The position numbers were made by a program, and so were the translations under genes. The notes under the pieces were generated by a model. The model worked only from the letters and a program-made list of their open reading frames with translations, was not told the origin of the DNA and ran no database searches. From an uncultured Curvibacter sp. (lineage in GTDB: Bacteria > Pseudomonadota > Gammaproteobacteria > Burkholderiales > Burkholderiaceae), in the NCBI GenBank assembly GCA_946481355.1, contig CAMLNH010000086.1, forward strand, positions 1 through 9,268: a DNA stretch of 9,268 bases. The letters run 5' to 3'. Shown here piece after piece: positions 1-7,932 of the stretch. Numbering within the stretch: the first letter of the stretch is position 1; the number at the start of each line of letters is the position of its first letter.

Positions 1-566
1 TGACCTACCTCGTCATCGTGGGCTCCAGCAATGCCGTGAACCTGACCGACGGCCTGGACGGCCTGGCCATCATGCCGGTGGTGATGGTGGGCTCGGCCCT
101 GGGCGTGTTCGCCTACGTCACCGGCAGCGCGGTGTATTCCAAGTACCTGTTCTTCCCGCACATCCCGGGGTCGGGCGAGCTGCTGATCTTCTGCGCCGCC
201 ATGGCGGGCGCGGGCCTGGCTTTCTTGTGGTTCAACGCGCACCCGGCCCAGGTCTTCATGGGCGATGTCGGCGCGCTGGCCCTGGGCGGCGCCCTGGGCA
301 CCATCGCCGTCATCGTGCGGCAGGAAATCGTGCTGGCCATCATGGGCGGCATCTTCGTGGCCGAGGCCCTGAGCGTGATGCTGCAGGTGAGCTGGTTCAA
401 GTACACGAAGAAGAAATACGGCGAGGGCCGGCGCCTTTTCAAGATGGCGCCGCTGCATCACCACTTCGAAAAGAGCGGCTGGAAGGAGACCCAGGTGGTC
501 GTGCGCTTCTGGATCATCACCATGCTGCTGTGCCTGATCGGTCTGTCGACCCTGAAATTGCGATGA
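1..566 (+). CDS. mraY: MraY, phospho-N-acetylmuramoyl-pentapeptide transferase (3' part only)
   Basis: Integral membrane enzyme that transfers phospho-MurNAc-pentapeptide from UDP to undecaprenyl phosphate, forming lipid I on the cytoplasmic face. The window opens inside the gene: the first full codon is at 3 and the remaining 187 residues are about the C-terminal half of a family of roughly 360-390 residues. The family motif [10 protein letters not shown] lies at the very start. [12 protein letters not shown] follows near fragment residue 88, its Asp matching a known catalytic-site aspartate of MraY. The HHH motif of MAPLHHHFE is at bases 456-464. Hydrophobic stretches between these motifs fit the C-terminal transmembrane helices, and the protein ends in a hydrophobic helix plus STLKLR. 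The GTG at 18 is an internal valine, not a start. The stop (TGA, 564-566) overlaps the murD ATG by four bases. Identity is certain; only the 5' end is missing. Confidence 0.97.
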   Translation, partial: TYLVIVGSSNAVNLTDGLDGLAIMPVVMVGSALGVFAYVTGSAVYSKYLFFPHIPGSGELLIFCAAMAGAGLAFLWFNAHPAQVFMGDVGALALGGALGTIAVIVRQEIVLAIMGGIFVAEALSVMLQVSWFKYTKKKYGEGRRLFKMAPLHHHFEKSGWKETQVVVRFWIITMLLCLIGLSTLKLR

Positions 567-2467
567 ACGAGAACGAACGCCCCGCCCCTCTGCCCCCGCA
601 GCAGCCGCCTGAGGATCAGGCGGCTTCGGTGTCTATGCCCATGGGTGAGCCGGTGGTCCCGTCCCACGAGATGCCGGCCGAGGCCGACGTGCCGACGCTG
701 CCGCCCGAGGTAGGCGCCGAGGCGCCGGCCCCCGCGGTCGATGAAGCCGCGACCGCCGCGCCGTCGTCGGGCAAGCCGGCCAAGCGGGCGCTGCCCGAAA
801 CGCTGACGGCTGCGCAAGACGCCAAGGCCTTCGTGGCCCAGCTCTTCGCCGACGCCGGCCCGGAAGCCGGCGCGAGCGCCGAAGCGGCGCCCGAGCCTGC
901 CATCGATAGCGCACCCGAGGAAGAGCAGGCACCGGTGCAGTCAGAGCCTGAAGCTCAGGTGCCGGTGTCCCTGCTGCAGGATCGCCATGTGCTGGTGCTG
1001 GGTCTGGGTGCCTCGGGCCTGGCCATGGTGCGCTGGTGTGCGCGCCAGGGGGCACGCGTGACCGTGGCCGACACGCGCGAGGCGCCGCCGCAGCTTGCGA
1101 CGCTGCAGGCCGAGCTGCCGCAGGTGCAGTTCCGCGCCGGCGCTTTCGATGCCAGCCTGGTCGAGGGCACGGACATCCGCGCGGTCTTCAAGAGCCCGGG
1201 CCTCACGCCGGCGGCGGTGGCCCCTGTCTGGCAGGCGGCCCAGGCCATGGGCCTGTGGACGGGCGGCGAGCTCGACCTCTTTGCCGCAGCCCTGCGCGAG
1301 CTGCAAGCCGAGCGTGGCTATGCGCCCAAGGTGCTGGCCGTCACCGGCACCAATGGCAAGACCACGACCACGGCGTTGACCGGCCAGCTTGTGGAGCAGG
1401 CCGGCAAGCGCGTGGCCGTGGCCGGCAACATCGGCCCCAATCTGCTGGACGTGCTCACCCAGCACCTGGCAGCCGACACGCTGCCCGAGGTCTGGGTGCT
1501 GGAGCTGTCGAGCTTTCAGCTCGACGGCGTGCAGGGCTTCGAGCCCACCGCGTCCGTGGTGCTCAACCTCACGCAGGACCATCTGGACTGGCACGGTGAC
1601 ATGGCGACCTATGGTGCGGCCAAGGCGCGCATCTTCGGCAGCCGCGGGCTCATCGTGCTCAACCGCGAGGACGCGGCCGTCATGGCTCTGCTGCCCGAGC
1701 CTGTGCGGGCCAAGCTGCAGAAGCCCAAGTACCGGGACTACCTGACCTTCGGCAGCGACATGCCGCAGCGCCCGGGCGACTACGGCATCGAGATCGTCAA
1801 CGGCATGGCCTGGCTGGTGCGTGCACAGGAGGCCGACGAGACGCAGAAGCGCAAGAAGGGCGAGGAAGAGGAACTCTTCATCCAGCGCCTGATGCCGGCC
1901 GACGCGCTGCGCATCCGCGGCCGCCACAACGCCACCAACGCCCTGGCTGCCCTGGCCCTGGCACAGGCCGCTGGCTGCACGCTGGCGCCCATGCTCTACG
2001 GCCTGCGCGAATACCGCGGCGAGCCGCACCGCGTCGAGCCCGTGGCCATCGTGCGCGAGGTCGAGTACTTCGACGACAGCAAGGGCACCAATGTGGGTGC
2101 CACGGTGGCCGCGCTCAACGGCCTGGGGGCCGAGCGCCGCGTGGTGGTCATTCTCGGCGGAGAGGGCAAGGGCCAGGACTTCGCGCCGCTCTACGCACCG
2201 GTGCAGCGCCATGCGCGTGCAGCCGTGCTGATCGGGCGCGACGCGGCGGCCATCCGTGCGGCCGTGCAGGGCACGGGCGTGCCCCTGTTCGATGCAGTCA
2301 GCCTGCCCGAGGCCGTGCATCTGGCCCAGGCCCAGGCCCAGCCCGGCGACGCCGTGCTGCTGTCACCGGCCTGCGCCAGCTTCGACATGTTCGACAACTA
2401 CGAGCACCGGGCACGTGTCTTCGTTGAGGCCGTGCAGGCCCTGTCGGACGAAGGGGGGCTGGCATGA
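563..2467 (+). CDS. murD: MurD, UDP-N-acetylmuramoyl-L-alanine--D-glutamate ligase with long N-terminal extension
   Basis: Cytoplasmic ATP-dependent ligase adding D-Glu to UDP-MurNAc-L-Ala. From the ATG at 563 it is 634 residues, far above the roughly 440-450 typical of the family. Residues 1 to about 137 are a Pro/Ala/Glu-rich, probably disordered extension with one helix-like segment at 77-98. The enzyme proper begins near residue 142 with a Rossmann GLGASG (147-152). The ATP loop TGTNGKTTT is at 261-269, ELSSFQ at 314-319, [11 protein letters not shown] around His340, HNATNA at 455-460, DDSKGTN at 504-510 and SPACASFD at 601-608, so all three Mur ligase domains are intact. A Lys/Glu-rich loop (422-437) is a second non-standard insertion. 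The chosen start overlaps the mraY stop (ATGA), but no clear Shine-Dalgarno precedes it. Later in-frame starts are ATG 635, 641 and 671, and GTG 959 or 965 would give a protein of near-normal length. Function is certain; the start is less so. Confidence 0.93.
   Translation: MNENERPAPLPPQQPPEDQAASVSMPMGEPVVPSHEMPAEADVPTLPPEVGAEAPAPAVDEAATAAPSSGKPAKRALPETLTAAQDAKAFVAQLFADAGPEAGASAEAAPEPAIDSAPEEEQAPVQSEPEAQVPVSLLQDRHVLVLGLGASGLAMVRWCARQGARVTVADTREAPPQLATLQAELPQVQFRAGAFDASLVEGTDIRAVFKSPGLTPAAVAPVWQAAQAMGLWTGGELDLFAAALRELQAERGYAPKVLAVTGTNGKTTTTALTGQLVEQAGKRVAVAGNIGPNLLDVLTQHLAADTLPEVWVLELSSFQLDGVQGFEPTASVVLNLTQDHLDWHGDMATYGAAKARIFGSRGLIVLNREDAAVMALLPEPVRAKLQKPKYRDYLTFGSDMPQRPGDYGIEIVNGMAWLVRAQEADETQKRKKGEEEELFIQRLMPADALRIRGRHNATNALAALALAQAAGCTLAPMLYGLREYRGEPHRVEPVAIVREVEYFDDSKGTNVGATVAALNGLGAERRVVVILGGEGKGQDFAPLYAPVQRHARAAVLIGRDAAAIRAAVQGTGVPLFDAVSLPEAVHLAQAQAQPGDAVLLSPACASFDMFDNYEHRARVFVEAVQALSDEGGLA
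603..625 (+). repeat. Perfect 10-bp inverted repeat (hairpin) after the mraY stop
   Basis: AGCCGCCTGA (603-612) is followed by a GGA loop (613-615) and the exact reverse complement TCAGGCGGCT (616-625). The RNA would form an uninterrupted, GC-rich 10-bp stem with a triloop. It begins 37 bases after the mraY stop and about 40 bases into the murD reading frame. The following bases (TCGGTGTCT) are only weakly T-rich, so a strong Rho-independent terminator is unlikely. It could attenuate, stabilise the upstream mRNA end, affect murD initiation, or be incidental to a Pro/Gln/Ala-rich coding stretch. Confidence 0.6.
2451..2458 (+). promoter_or_regulatory. Purine-rich Shine-Dalgarno-like site for ftsW
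   Basis: AAGGGGGG lies within the last codons of murD, five bases before the ftsW ATG at 2464. It is not a perfect GGAGG, but it is purine-rich at a workable distance and supports the overlapping start at 2464. Confidence 0.45.
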
Positions 2468-3714
2468 GTGCACTGGCGCAGCGTGTGCGGGGCTGGTTCG
2501 GCAGTGCGCCGGCCAAGGATGTCCTGCCTGTGCGCCTGGGTCCGCACGGCTATGGCCGCAGTGGCAGCCAGCCCGTGCGCCTGTCGGACTTCGACCTGGC
2601 CCTGATCTGGGTCGTTGTGGCCTTGCTGGCCTGGGGTCTGGTCATGGTCTATTCGGCCTCCATCGCCCTGCCCGACAACCCCAAGTTCGCGCGCTACGCG
2701 CACACGCATTTCCTCGCGCGCCATCTGCTGTCGCTGGCCGTGGCCTTTGTGGCCGCACTGATCGCTTTTCAGATCCCCATGGCCAAGTGGGAGAAGCTGG
2801 CGCCCTGGCTATTGTTGGTTTCGCTGGTGCTGCTGGTGGCGGTGCTGATCCCGGGCATCGGCAAGGGCGTGAACGGTGCGCGGCGCTGGATCTCGCTGGG
2901 CGTCATGAACTTCCAGCCCTCGGAGCTGGCCAAACTGGCCGTGTTGCTCTACGCGGCCGACTACATGGTGCGCAAGATGGACGTGAAGGAACATTTCTTC
3001 CGCGCCGTGGCCCCTATGGGCGCCGCCGTGGCGCTGATCGGCGTGCTGCTGCTGGCCGAGCCCGATATGGGGGCCTTCATGGTGATCGCGGTCATCGCCA
3101 TGGGGATCCTCTTCCTGGGCGGCGTGAACGCGCGCATGTTCTTCCTGATCGCTGCCATCCTGCTCGTGGCCTTCATCCTCATGATCGCGCTCAGCGAATG
3201 GCGGCGTGAGCGCATCTTTGCCTACCTCGACCCCTGGAGCGAGAAGCATGCACTGGGCAAGGGCTACCAGCTCTCGCATTCGCTGATCGCCTTCGGGCGC
3301 GGCCAGATCTTCGGTGTGGGCCTGGGCGGCAGCGTGGAGAAGCTGCACTGGCTGCCCGAGGCGCACACCGACTTCCTGCTCGCCGTGATCGGCGAGGAGT
3401 TCGGCCTCATCGGCGTGCTGGCCATCGTCGCCATGTTCTTCTGGCTCACGCGCCGCGTCATGCACATCGGCCGCCAGGCCATCGCGCTGGACCGCGTCTT
3501 CGCCGGCCTCGTGGCCCAGGGTGTGGGCGTGTGGATCGGCTTCCAGGCCTTCATCAACATGGGCGTGAACCTCGGCGCGCTGCCGACCAAGGGACTGACC
3601 TTGCCTTTCATGAGTTATGGCGGGTCGGCCATCCTGATGAACCTGGTTGCCATAGCCATCGTGCTAAGAATTGACTACGAGAACAGACAACTCATGCATG
3701 GAGGGCGGTCATGA
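2464..3714 (+). CDS. ftsW: FtsW, septal SEDS peptidoglycan glycosyltransferase
   Basis: Polytopic inner-membrane protein of the SEDS family (FtsW/RodA/SpoVE) that polymerises lipid II into glycan strands at the division septum, normally with the class B penicillin-binding protein FtsI. The protein is 416 residues, normal for the family. Residues 1-42 are a basic cytoplasmic tail, and about ten hydrophobic helices follow, the first near 44-66 and the last near 383-403. Family signatures are KGVNGARRW (134-142), QPSELAK around 151-157 and EAHTDF, whose Asp303 corresponds to the essential catalytic aspartate of SEDS enzymes. The C-terminal LPFMSYGGS spans 380-388. The start ATG overlaps the murD stop (ATGA), and the stop at 3712-3714 overlaps the murG start in the same way. 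FtsW had been called a lipid II flippase; polymerase activity is now the established role. No anomalies are visible. Confidence 0.97.
   Translation: MSALAQRVRGWFGSAPAKDVLPVRLGPHGYGRSGSQPVRLSDFDLALIWVVVALLAWGLVMVYSASIALPDNPKFARYAHTHFLARHLLSLAVAFVAALIAFQIPMAKWEKLAPWLLLVSLVLLVAVLIPGIGKGVNGARRWISLGVMNFQPSELAKLAVLLYAADYMVRKMDVKEHFFRAVAPMGAAVALIGVLLLAEPDMGAFMVIAVIAMGILFLGGVNARMFFLIAAILLVAFILMIALSEWRRERIFAYLDPWSEKHALGKGYQLSHSLIAFGRGQIFGVGLGGSVEKLHWLPEAHTDFLLAVIGEEFGLIGVLAIVAMFFWLTRRVMHIGRQAIALDRVFAGLVAQGVGVWIGFQAFINMGVNLGALPTKGLTLPFMSYGGSAILMNLVAIAIVLRIDYENRQLMHGGRS
3700..3704 (+). promoter_or_regulatory. Shine-Dalgarno site for murG
   Basis: A perfect GGAGG lies in the final codons of ftsW, six bases before the murG ATG at 3711. 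It fixes the murG start and shows that murG can initiate independently as well as by coupling to ftsW termination. Confidence 0.8.
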
Positions 3715-4775
3715 CCGAACGCTGTGCATTGGTGATGGCGGGTGGCACCGGTGGGCACATCTTCCCGGGCCTGGCCGTGGCCGAAGCCCTGCGTGAGCGC
3801 GGCTGGCGCGTGCACTGGCTAGGCAATGCCGCGAACATGGAAGGCCAGCTCGTGCCGCCGCGCGGCTTTGTCTTCGAAAGCATCGACTTCGGTGGCGTGC
3901 GCGGCAAGGGGCCGCTCACACTGGCACTGCTGCCGCTGCGTCTGCTGAGAGCTTTCTGGCAGAGCATCGTCGCGATCCGGCGCGTGCAGCCCGACGTGAT
4001 CATCGGACTGGGGGGCTACATCACCTTCCCGGCCGGCATGATGGGTGTGTTGCTGGGCAAGCCCCTGGTGCTGCACGAACAGAATTCCGTCGCCGGCCTG
4101 GCCAACAAGGTGCTGGCTGGCGTGGCCGACCGGGTGTTCAGCGCTTTTCCCGATGCGATGAAGCAGGCCCGCTGGGTGGGCAATCCCTTGCGTGCGGCCT
4201 TCCTCCAGCAGCCCACCCCGGCCCAGCGTTTCGCTGGCCGCAGCGGGCCACTGCGCCTGCTGGTCGTGGGCGGTAGCCTGGGCGCCAAGGCGCTCAACGA
4301 GGTGGTACCGCAGGCCCTGGCGCGGCTGCCGGCGGCGCAGCGCCCGCAGGTGCTGCACCAGAGCGGCGCGGCACAGATCGAGGCCTTGCGTGCCAACTAC
4401 ACGGCCGCGGGCGTGCAGGCCGAACTCACGCCCTTCATCGATGACACGGCAAGCGCTTTCGCTGAAGCCGACCTCATCATCTGCCGTGCCGGTGCGAGCA
4501 CCGTGACCGAGATCGCCGCCGTGGGCGCAGCCGCCGTCTTCGTGCCTTTCCCGGCCGCGGTGGATGACCACCAGACCACCAACGCCCGCTTCCTGGTCGA
4601 CCAAGGTGCGGGTCTGCTGCTGCCGCAGCCCGAACTGAACCCCGAAAAACTGGCCGACATGCTGCAGGTCGCTCAGCGCACCACCTTGCTGCGCTGGGCC
4701 GAGGCCGCGCATCAGATGGCCAAGACCGACGCCACCGAACAGGTGGTGGCTGCCTGCGAGGAGCTGGCACGATGA
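3711..4775 (+). CDS. murG: MurG, lipid II-forming GlcNAc transferase
   Basis: Membrane-associated GT-B (family GT28) glycosyltransferase on the cytoplasmic face. It transfers GlcNAc from UDP-GlcNAc to lipid I, giving lipid II, the substrate of the FtsW encoded upstream. The protein is 354 residues, matching the family. The N-terminal acceptor domain carries the glycine-rich loop [14 protein letters not shown] (11-24) and HEQN (122-125), both lipid-I-side signatures. The C-terminal donor domain has GGSLGA (187-192), RAGASTVTE (259-267) and [10 protein letters not shown] ending at Gln288, the region that recognises UDP-GlcNAc. There is no signal peptide; membrane attachment is expected through a hydrophobic patch, as known for MurG. 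The start is supported by GGAGG at 3700-3704 and the ATGA overlap with ftsW. The stop overlaps the murC ATG identically. Confidence 0.97.
   Translation: MTERCALVMAGGTGGHIFPGLAVAEALRERGWRVHWLGNAANMEGQLVPPRGFVFESIDFGGVRGKGPLTLALLPLRLLRAFWQSIVAIRRVQPDVIIGLGGYITFPAGMMGVLLGKPLVLHEQNSVAGLANKVLAGVADRVFSAFPDAMKQARWVGNPLRAAFLQQPTPAQRFAGRSGPLRLLVVGGSLGAKALNEVVPQALARLPAAQRPQVLHQSGAAQIEALRANYTAAGVQAELTPFIDDTASAFAEADLIICRAGASTVTEIAAVGAAAVFVPFPAAVDDHQTTNARFLVDQGAGLLLPQPELNPEKLADMLQVAQRTTLLRWAEAAHQMAKTDATEQVVAACEELAR
4758..4763 (+). promoter_or_regulatory. Shine-Dalgarno site for murC
   Basis: GAGGAG occurs within the last murG codons, eight bases before the murC ATG at 4772. Position and purine content support that start. 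Confidence 0.65.
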
Positions 4776-6181
4776 AACACGCGATCAAACACATCCATTT
4801 CGTGGGCCTGGGCGGCGCCGGCATGTCCGGTATCGCCGAGGTCTTGCACAACCTGGGCTACACCATCTCGGGCTCGGACCTGAGCGACAGCGTCACGCTC
4901 AAACGGCTGGCGGCCCTGGGTATCCGTACCTGCGTGGGCCATGCCGGCGACCACATCGTCGGTGCCGACGCCGTGGTGACCTCCACCGCCGTCAAGCCCG
5001 ACAACCCCGAGGTGCTGGCCGCGCGCGAGAAGAAGATTCCCGTGGTGCCGCGCGCCGTGATGCTGGCCGAGCTCATGCGCCTCAAGCAGGGCATCGCCAT
5101 CGCCGGCACGCATGGCAAGACCACGACCACCAGCCTGGTGGCCAGCGTGCTGGCCGAGGCGGGCCTGGACCCGACCTTCGTGATCGGCGGGCGTCTCAAC
5201 AGCGCCAATGCCAACGCGCGGCTGGGCAGCGGCGACTACATCGTGGTGGAGGCCGACGAGAGCGACGCTTCCTTCCTCAACCTCATGCCCGTGATGGCCA
5301 TCGTGACCAATATCGATGCCGATCACATGGAAACCTACGGGCACGACTTCGGCAATCTGAAGAAGGCCTTTGTCGACTTCCTGCACCGCATGCCCTTCTA
5401 CGGCACAGCCATCCTCTGCACGGACGACGCCGCGGTGCGCGAGATCGTGCCCCAGGTCAACTGCCCTGTCACGAGCTACGGCTTCGATGAGGGCGCCCAG
5501 GTGCGCGCCATCCACGTGCGTGCCGTCGCGGGACAGATGCATTTCACCGTACAACGGCGCAACGGCGTGGTGCTGCCGGACCTGGATGTGGTGCTCAACC
5601 TCGCGGGCCGGCACAACGTGCTCAACGCGCTGTCGGCGATTGCCGTGGCGGCCGAGCTTGATGTCCCGGATGCCGCCCTGCTCAAGGCCCTGGCCGAGTT
5701 CAAGGGCGTGGGCCGGCGCTTCCAGCGTTACGGCGAGGTGCTGGCCAAGGACGGCGGGCATTTCACGCTCATCGACGACTACGGCCACCACCCGGTGGAG
5801 ATGGCTGCCACGCTGGCCGCGGCGCGCGGCGCCTTCCCGGAGCGACGGCTTGTGCTGTCCTTCCAACCGCACCGCTACACGCGCACGCGCGACTGCTTCG
5901 AGGATTTCGTGAAGGTGATCGGCGAGGCCGACGCTGTGTTGCTGAGCGAGGTCTATGCCGCGGGCGAGGCGCCCATTGTGGCGGCCGACGGCCGCAGCCT
6001 CACGCGTGCGCTGCGTGTGGCCGGCAAGGTCGAGCCGGTCTTCGTCGATGACATCGCGGCCATGCCGCAGGCGATTCTGGACAACGCACGTGATGGCGAC
6101 GTCGTCATGTGCATGGGGGCGGGCTCCATCGGTGGGGTGCCGGCCAAGGTGGTGGAGCTGCAAGGCTCCGTGAAGAAATGA
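4772..6181 (+). CDS. murC: MurC, UDP-N-acetylmuramate--L-alanine ligase
   Basis: Cytoplasmic ATP-dependent ligase that starts the stem peptide by joining L-Ala to UDP-MurNAc, the step just before MurD. The protein is 469 residues, within the usual range. The Rossmann motif GLGGAGMSG sits at 12-20 in the UDP-MurNAc-binding domain. The ATP loop [10 protein letters not shown] starts at 111 (Lys116). EADESD (160-165), [17 protein letters not shown] (281-286) and DDYGHHP (335-341) complete the central and C-terminal domain signatures that separate MurC from MurD, MurE and MurF. The start ATG overlaps the murG stop (ATGA) and has GAGGAG eight bases upstream. The TGA at 6179-6181 overlaps an ATG used by ddl. 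No missing residues or insertions are evident. Confidence 0.97.
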   Translation: MKHAIKHIHFVGLGGAGMSGIAEVLHNLGYTISGSDLSDSVTLKRLAALGIRTCVGHAGDHIVGADAVVTSTAVKPDNPEVLAAREKKIPVVPRAVMLAELMRLKQGIAIAGTHGKTTTTSLVASVLAEAGLDPTFVIGGRLNSANANARLGSGDYIVVEADESDASFLNLMPVMAIVTNIDADHMETYGHDFGNLKKAFVDFLHRMPFYGTAILCTDDAAVREIVPQVNCPVTSYGFDEGAQVRAIHVRAVAGQMHFTVQRRNGVVLPDLDVVLNLAGRHNVLNALSAIAVAAELDVPDAALLKALAEFKGVGRRFQRYGEVLAKDGGHFTLIDDYGHHPVEMAATLAAARGAFPERRLVLSFQPHRYTRTRDCFEDFVKVIGEADAVLLSEVYAAGEAPIVAADGRSLTRALRVAGKVEPVFVDDIAAMPQAILDNARDGDVVMCMGAGSIGGVPAKVVELQGSVKK

Positions 6182-7134
6182 AAGAGGACAGCGTGAATCT
6201 AGGCAAGGTTGCCGTGCTCATGGGCGGAACGTCCGCCGAGCGCGACATCTCCATCATGTCGGGCACGGGTGTGCTGCAGGCGCTGCAGGCGCGCGGCGTG
6301 GACGCGCACGCCTTCGACCCGGCGCAGCGTGATCTGTCGGAACTCAAGCGCGAAGGTTTTGCGCGCTGCTTTATCGCGTTGCATGGTCGTTTCGGCGAAG
6401 ACGGCACGGTGCAGGGCGCGCTGGAATTGCTGGGCATTCCCTACACGGGCTCGGGCGTCATGGCCTCGGCCATCGCCATCGACAAGGTCATGACGAAGCG
6501 CATCTGGCTGGCCGAGGGCCTGCCCACGCCGCAGTGGCGCAAGGTGGCCAGCGCCGAGGCCGCACGGGCGGCCCTCTCCGCACTGGGCGCGCCCATGATC
6601 ATCAAGCCCGCGCGCGAGGGCTCGTCCATCGGCCTGACCAAGGTGATGACGGCCGACGAATGCGAAACCGCCTACGCCAGAGCGGCCCAGGTCGACGAGC
6701 AGGTGCTGTGCGAGCAGTTCGTCAGCGGCGAGGAGGTCACCGTGCCGGTGCTGGGCAGCGGGCCGCAGGCCCGTGCGCTGCCGGTGATCCGCATCGTCGC
6801 GCCCGACGGCAACTACGACTACCAGAACAAGTACTTCACCGATGACGTGAAGTACCTCGTGCCCTGCGGCCTGCCCACGGGCGAAGAAGAGCAGATCCAG
6901 CAGATCGTGCTGCGCGCCTACCAGGTGCTGGGCTGCCGCGGCTGGGCACGCGCCGACGTGATGATCGACGCGCGCACCCGCAAGCCCTGGCTGTTGGAGA
7001 TCAACACGGCGCCGGGCATGACCGGGCACTCGCTGGTGCCTATGTCGGCCAAGGCCGCGGGCATCAGCTACGAAGAATTGTGCGTGCAGCTGCTGCAGGC
7101 CGCTGCACTGGACCATGGAGGCGCCGGCGCATGA
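6178..7134 (+). CDS. ddl: Ddl, D-alanine--D-alanine ligase (DdlB type)
   Basis: Cytoplasmic ATP-grasp enzyme that condenses two D-Ala; MurF then adds the dipeptide to the UDP-MurNAc-tripeptide. From the ATG at 6178 it is 318 residues, near the usual 305-320. GGTSAERD (16-23) holds the N-terminal substrate-site Glu21, followed by HGRFGEDG and [13 protein letters not shown] spans 146-153, with Ser150 matching the conserved active-site serine. The mobile loop has Lys218-Tyr219. Metal-binding residues are Asp260, Glu274 and Asn276 in [11 protein letters not shown]. The set marks a D-Ala:D-Ala rather than a D-Ala:D-lactate enzyme (Tyr, not Phe, in the loop), a family-based inference. The start is uncertain: ATG 6178 continues the ATGA overlap pattern, whereas GTG 6193 has AGAGGA just upstream and gives 313 residues. 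The reading frame is also open upstream to 6109, but that would overlap murC heavily. The stop overlaps the ftsQ ATG. Confidence 0.95.
   Translation: MKEDSVNLGKVAVLMGGTSAERDISIMSGTGVLQALQARGVDAHAFDPAQRDLSELKREGFARCFIALHGRFGEDGTVQGALELLGIPYTGSGVMASAIAIDKVMTKRIWLAEGLPTPQWRKVASAEAARAALSALGAPMIIKPAREGSSIGLTKVMTADECETAYARAAQVDEQVLCEQFVSGEEVTVPVLGSGPQARALPVIRIVAPDGNYDYQNKYFTDDVKYLVPCGLPTGEEEQIQQIVLRAYQVLGCRGWARADVMIDARTRKPWLLEINTAPGMTGHSLVPMSAKAAGISYEELCVQLLQAAALDHGGAGA
6183..6188 (+). promoter_or_regulatory. Possible Shine-Dalgarno for an alternative ddl start (GTG 6193)
   Basis: AGAGGA lies four bases before GTG 6193, in frame with ddl and downstream of ATG 6178. Spacing is slightly short but usable. 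It makes 6193 a credible alternative start, giving a protein beginning MNLGKVAVL, which resembles the compact N-termini of other Ddl proteins. Confidence 0.4.
7117..7121 (+). promoter_or_regulatory. Shine-Dalgarno site for ftsQ
   Basis: GGAGG inside the last ddl codons, nine bases before the ftsQ ATG at 7131, supports this start over the later in-frame ATG at 7170. Confidence 0.65.
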
Positions 7135-7913
7135 CCCACCCGCTGCCCGTCCCGCTGGACGTCAGACTCATGAACCTCACGGCAACGCTGTTGCTGCTGG
7201 GATTCGTGTTGCTGGCGCTGGCCACGGGCGGGCGCTGGCTGGCGCATCACCCGGTCTTCGCGATCCGCGGGCTCACCGTGCTCGGCGACATCAGCCACAC
7301 CAGCGCGCTCACGCTGCGCGCCCAGGTGGCACCGCAGCTCAAGGGCACCTTCCTCACGGTGGATCTGCACGCGGTGCGGCAGGCCTTCGAGGGCCTGCCC
7401 TGGGTGCGGCGGGCGGTGGTGCAGCGCGAATTTCCGAACCGCCTGCGCGTGATCCTGCAGGAGCATCAGGCTGCGGCGTACTGGGGCGAGGAGGGCGAAT
7501 CCACCCTGGTCAACAGCTATGGCGAGGTCTTCGAGGCCAACCTCGGCGAGGTGGAGCAGGACGAGCTGCCCAAGCTGGCCGGCCCGGTGGAACTGTCGGC
7601 CGAGGTACTGGCCATGCACCGTGCGCTGCAGCCGCTGTTCGAGGCGCTGGACCTGCCCATCGAGCGTCTGGTGCTCAGCGGTCGCGGCAACTGGCAGCTC
7701 ACTTTGGGCAGCGGGGCGCGCCTGGAGCTGGGCAGCGGTGAGGTGGATGAAGTGACGGCGCGCGCGCGCCAGTTCCTCGGCACGGTGACCCAGGTGGCGG
7801 CGCACCACGGCCGCAAGCTCGATGCGCTGGAGGGCGCGGACCTGCGCTACCCGCAAGGCTATGCCCTGCGCCTGCGCGGCGTGAGCACGGTGGCGGCGGA
7901 CAGGAAGAACTAG
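7131..7913 (+). CDS. ftsQ: FtsQ, divisome scaffold protein (POTRA domain)
   Basis: Bitopic inner-membrane division protein that links FtsL/FtsB to other divisome members; it has no enzymatic role. The protein is 260 residues, in the family range. A short cytoplasmic tail (1-13) is followed by one transmembrane segment at about 14-34. A periplasmic POTRA domain spans about 43-112, starting [11 protein letters not shown] and including the typical [19 protein letters not shown] stretch (89-107), which marks the end of POTRA in FtsQ/DivIB. The rest (about 115-245) is the FtsQ beta domain, with the conserved pattern [11 protein letters not shown]. The start at 7131 overlaps the ddl stop (ATGA) and has GGAGG upstream. 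The stop TAG (7911-7913) is followed by a 19-base gap to ftsA, the only non-overlapping junction between the genes here. A (GC)6 run lies at 7758-7769 in the coding sequence. Confidence 0.95.
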   Translation: MTHPLPVPLDVRLMNLTATLLLLGFVLLALATGGRWLAHHPVFAIRGLTVLGDISHTSALTLRAQVAPQLKGTFLTVDLHAVRQAFEGLPWVRRAVVQREFPNRLRVILQEHQAAAYWGEEGESTLVNSYGEVFEANLGEVEQDELPKLAGPVELSAEVLAMHRALQPLFEALDLPIERLVLSGRGNWQLTLGSGARLELGSGEVDEVTARARQFLGTVTQVAAHHGRKLDALEGADLRYPQGYALRLRGVSTVAADRKN

Positions 7914-7920
7914 AAAGAGC

Positions 7921-7924
7921 AGGA
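7921..7924 (+). promoter_or_regulatory. Shine-Dalgarno site for ftsA
   Basis: AGGA, within the purine-rich run AAAGAGCAGGA of the ftsQ-ftsA spacer, lies eight bases before the ftsA ATG at 7933 and supports that start. Confidence 0.6.
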
Positions 7925-7932
7925 CTCTCAAT

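Noticed and set aside
227..562. In-frame upstream continuation of murD to an ATG at 227
   Set aside because: It would overlap mraY by more than 330 bases in another frame; its His/Arg/Gly-rich translation is a shadow of mraY. The ATG at 563 is the natural boundary.
941..2320. 459-codon open frame on the minus strand opposite murD
   Set aside because: Antisense shadow of a high-GC gene: low-complexity His/Arg/Gly-rich product, no recognisable domain, and complete overlap with well-supported murD.
2327..2345. Short tandem CAGGCC repeats near the murD 3' end
   Set aside because: Only about two and a half units coding for alternating Gln-Ala; too short to be more than local codon repetition.
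2256..3209. 317-codon plus-strand frame across the murD-ftsW junction
   Set aside because: Out-of-frame shadow with Ala/Arg/Gly/Pro-rich composition; it overlaps two confidently identified genes and has no motifs.
3671..3700. Possible promoter before murG: TTGACT at 3671 with a weak -10 near 3694 in a locally AT-richer stretch
   Set aside because: The -35 is good but the candidate -10 (ATGCAT) matches TATAAT poorly, and the composition is explained by the Ile-Asp-Tyr-Glu-Asn codons at the FtsW C-terminus.
4712..6163. 483-codon open frame on the minus strand opposite murC
   Set aside because: Its length is explained by GC-rich third positions in murC, which suppress stops in one antisense frame. 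The product is His/Val/Gly-rich with no known motif, and murC is fully supported.
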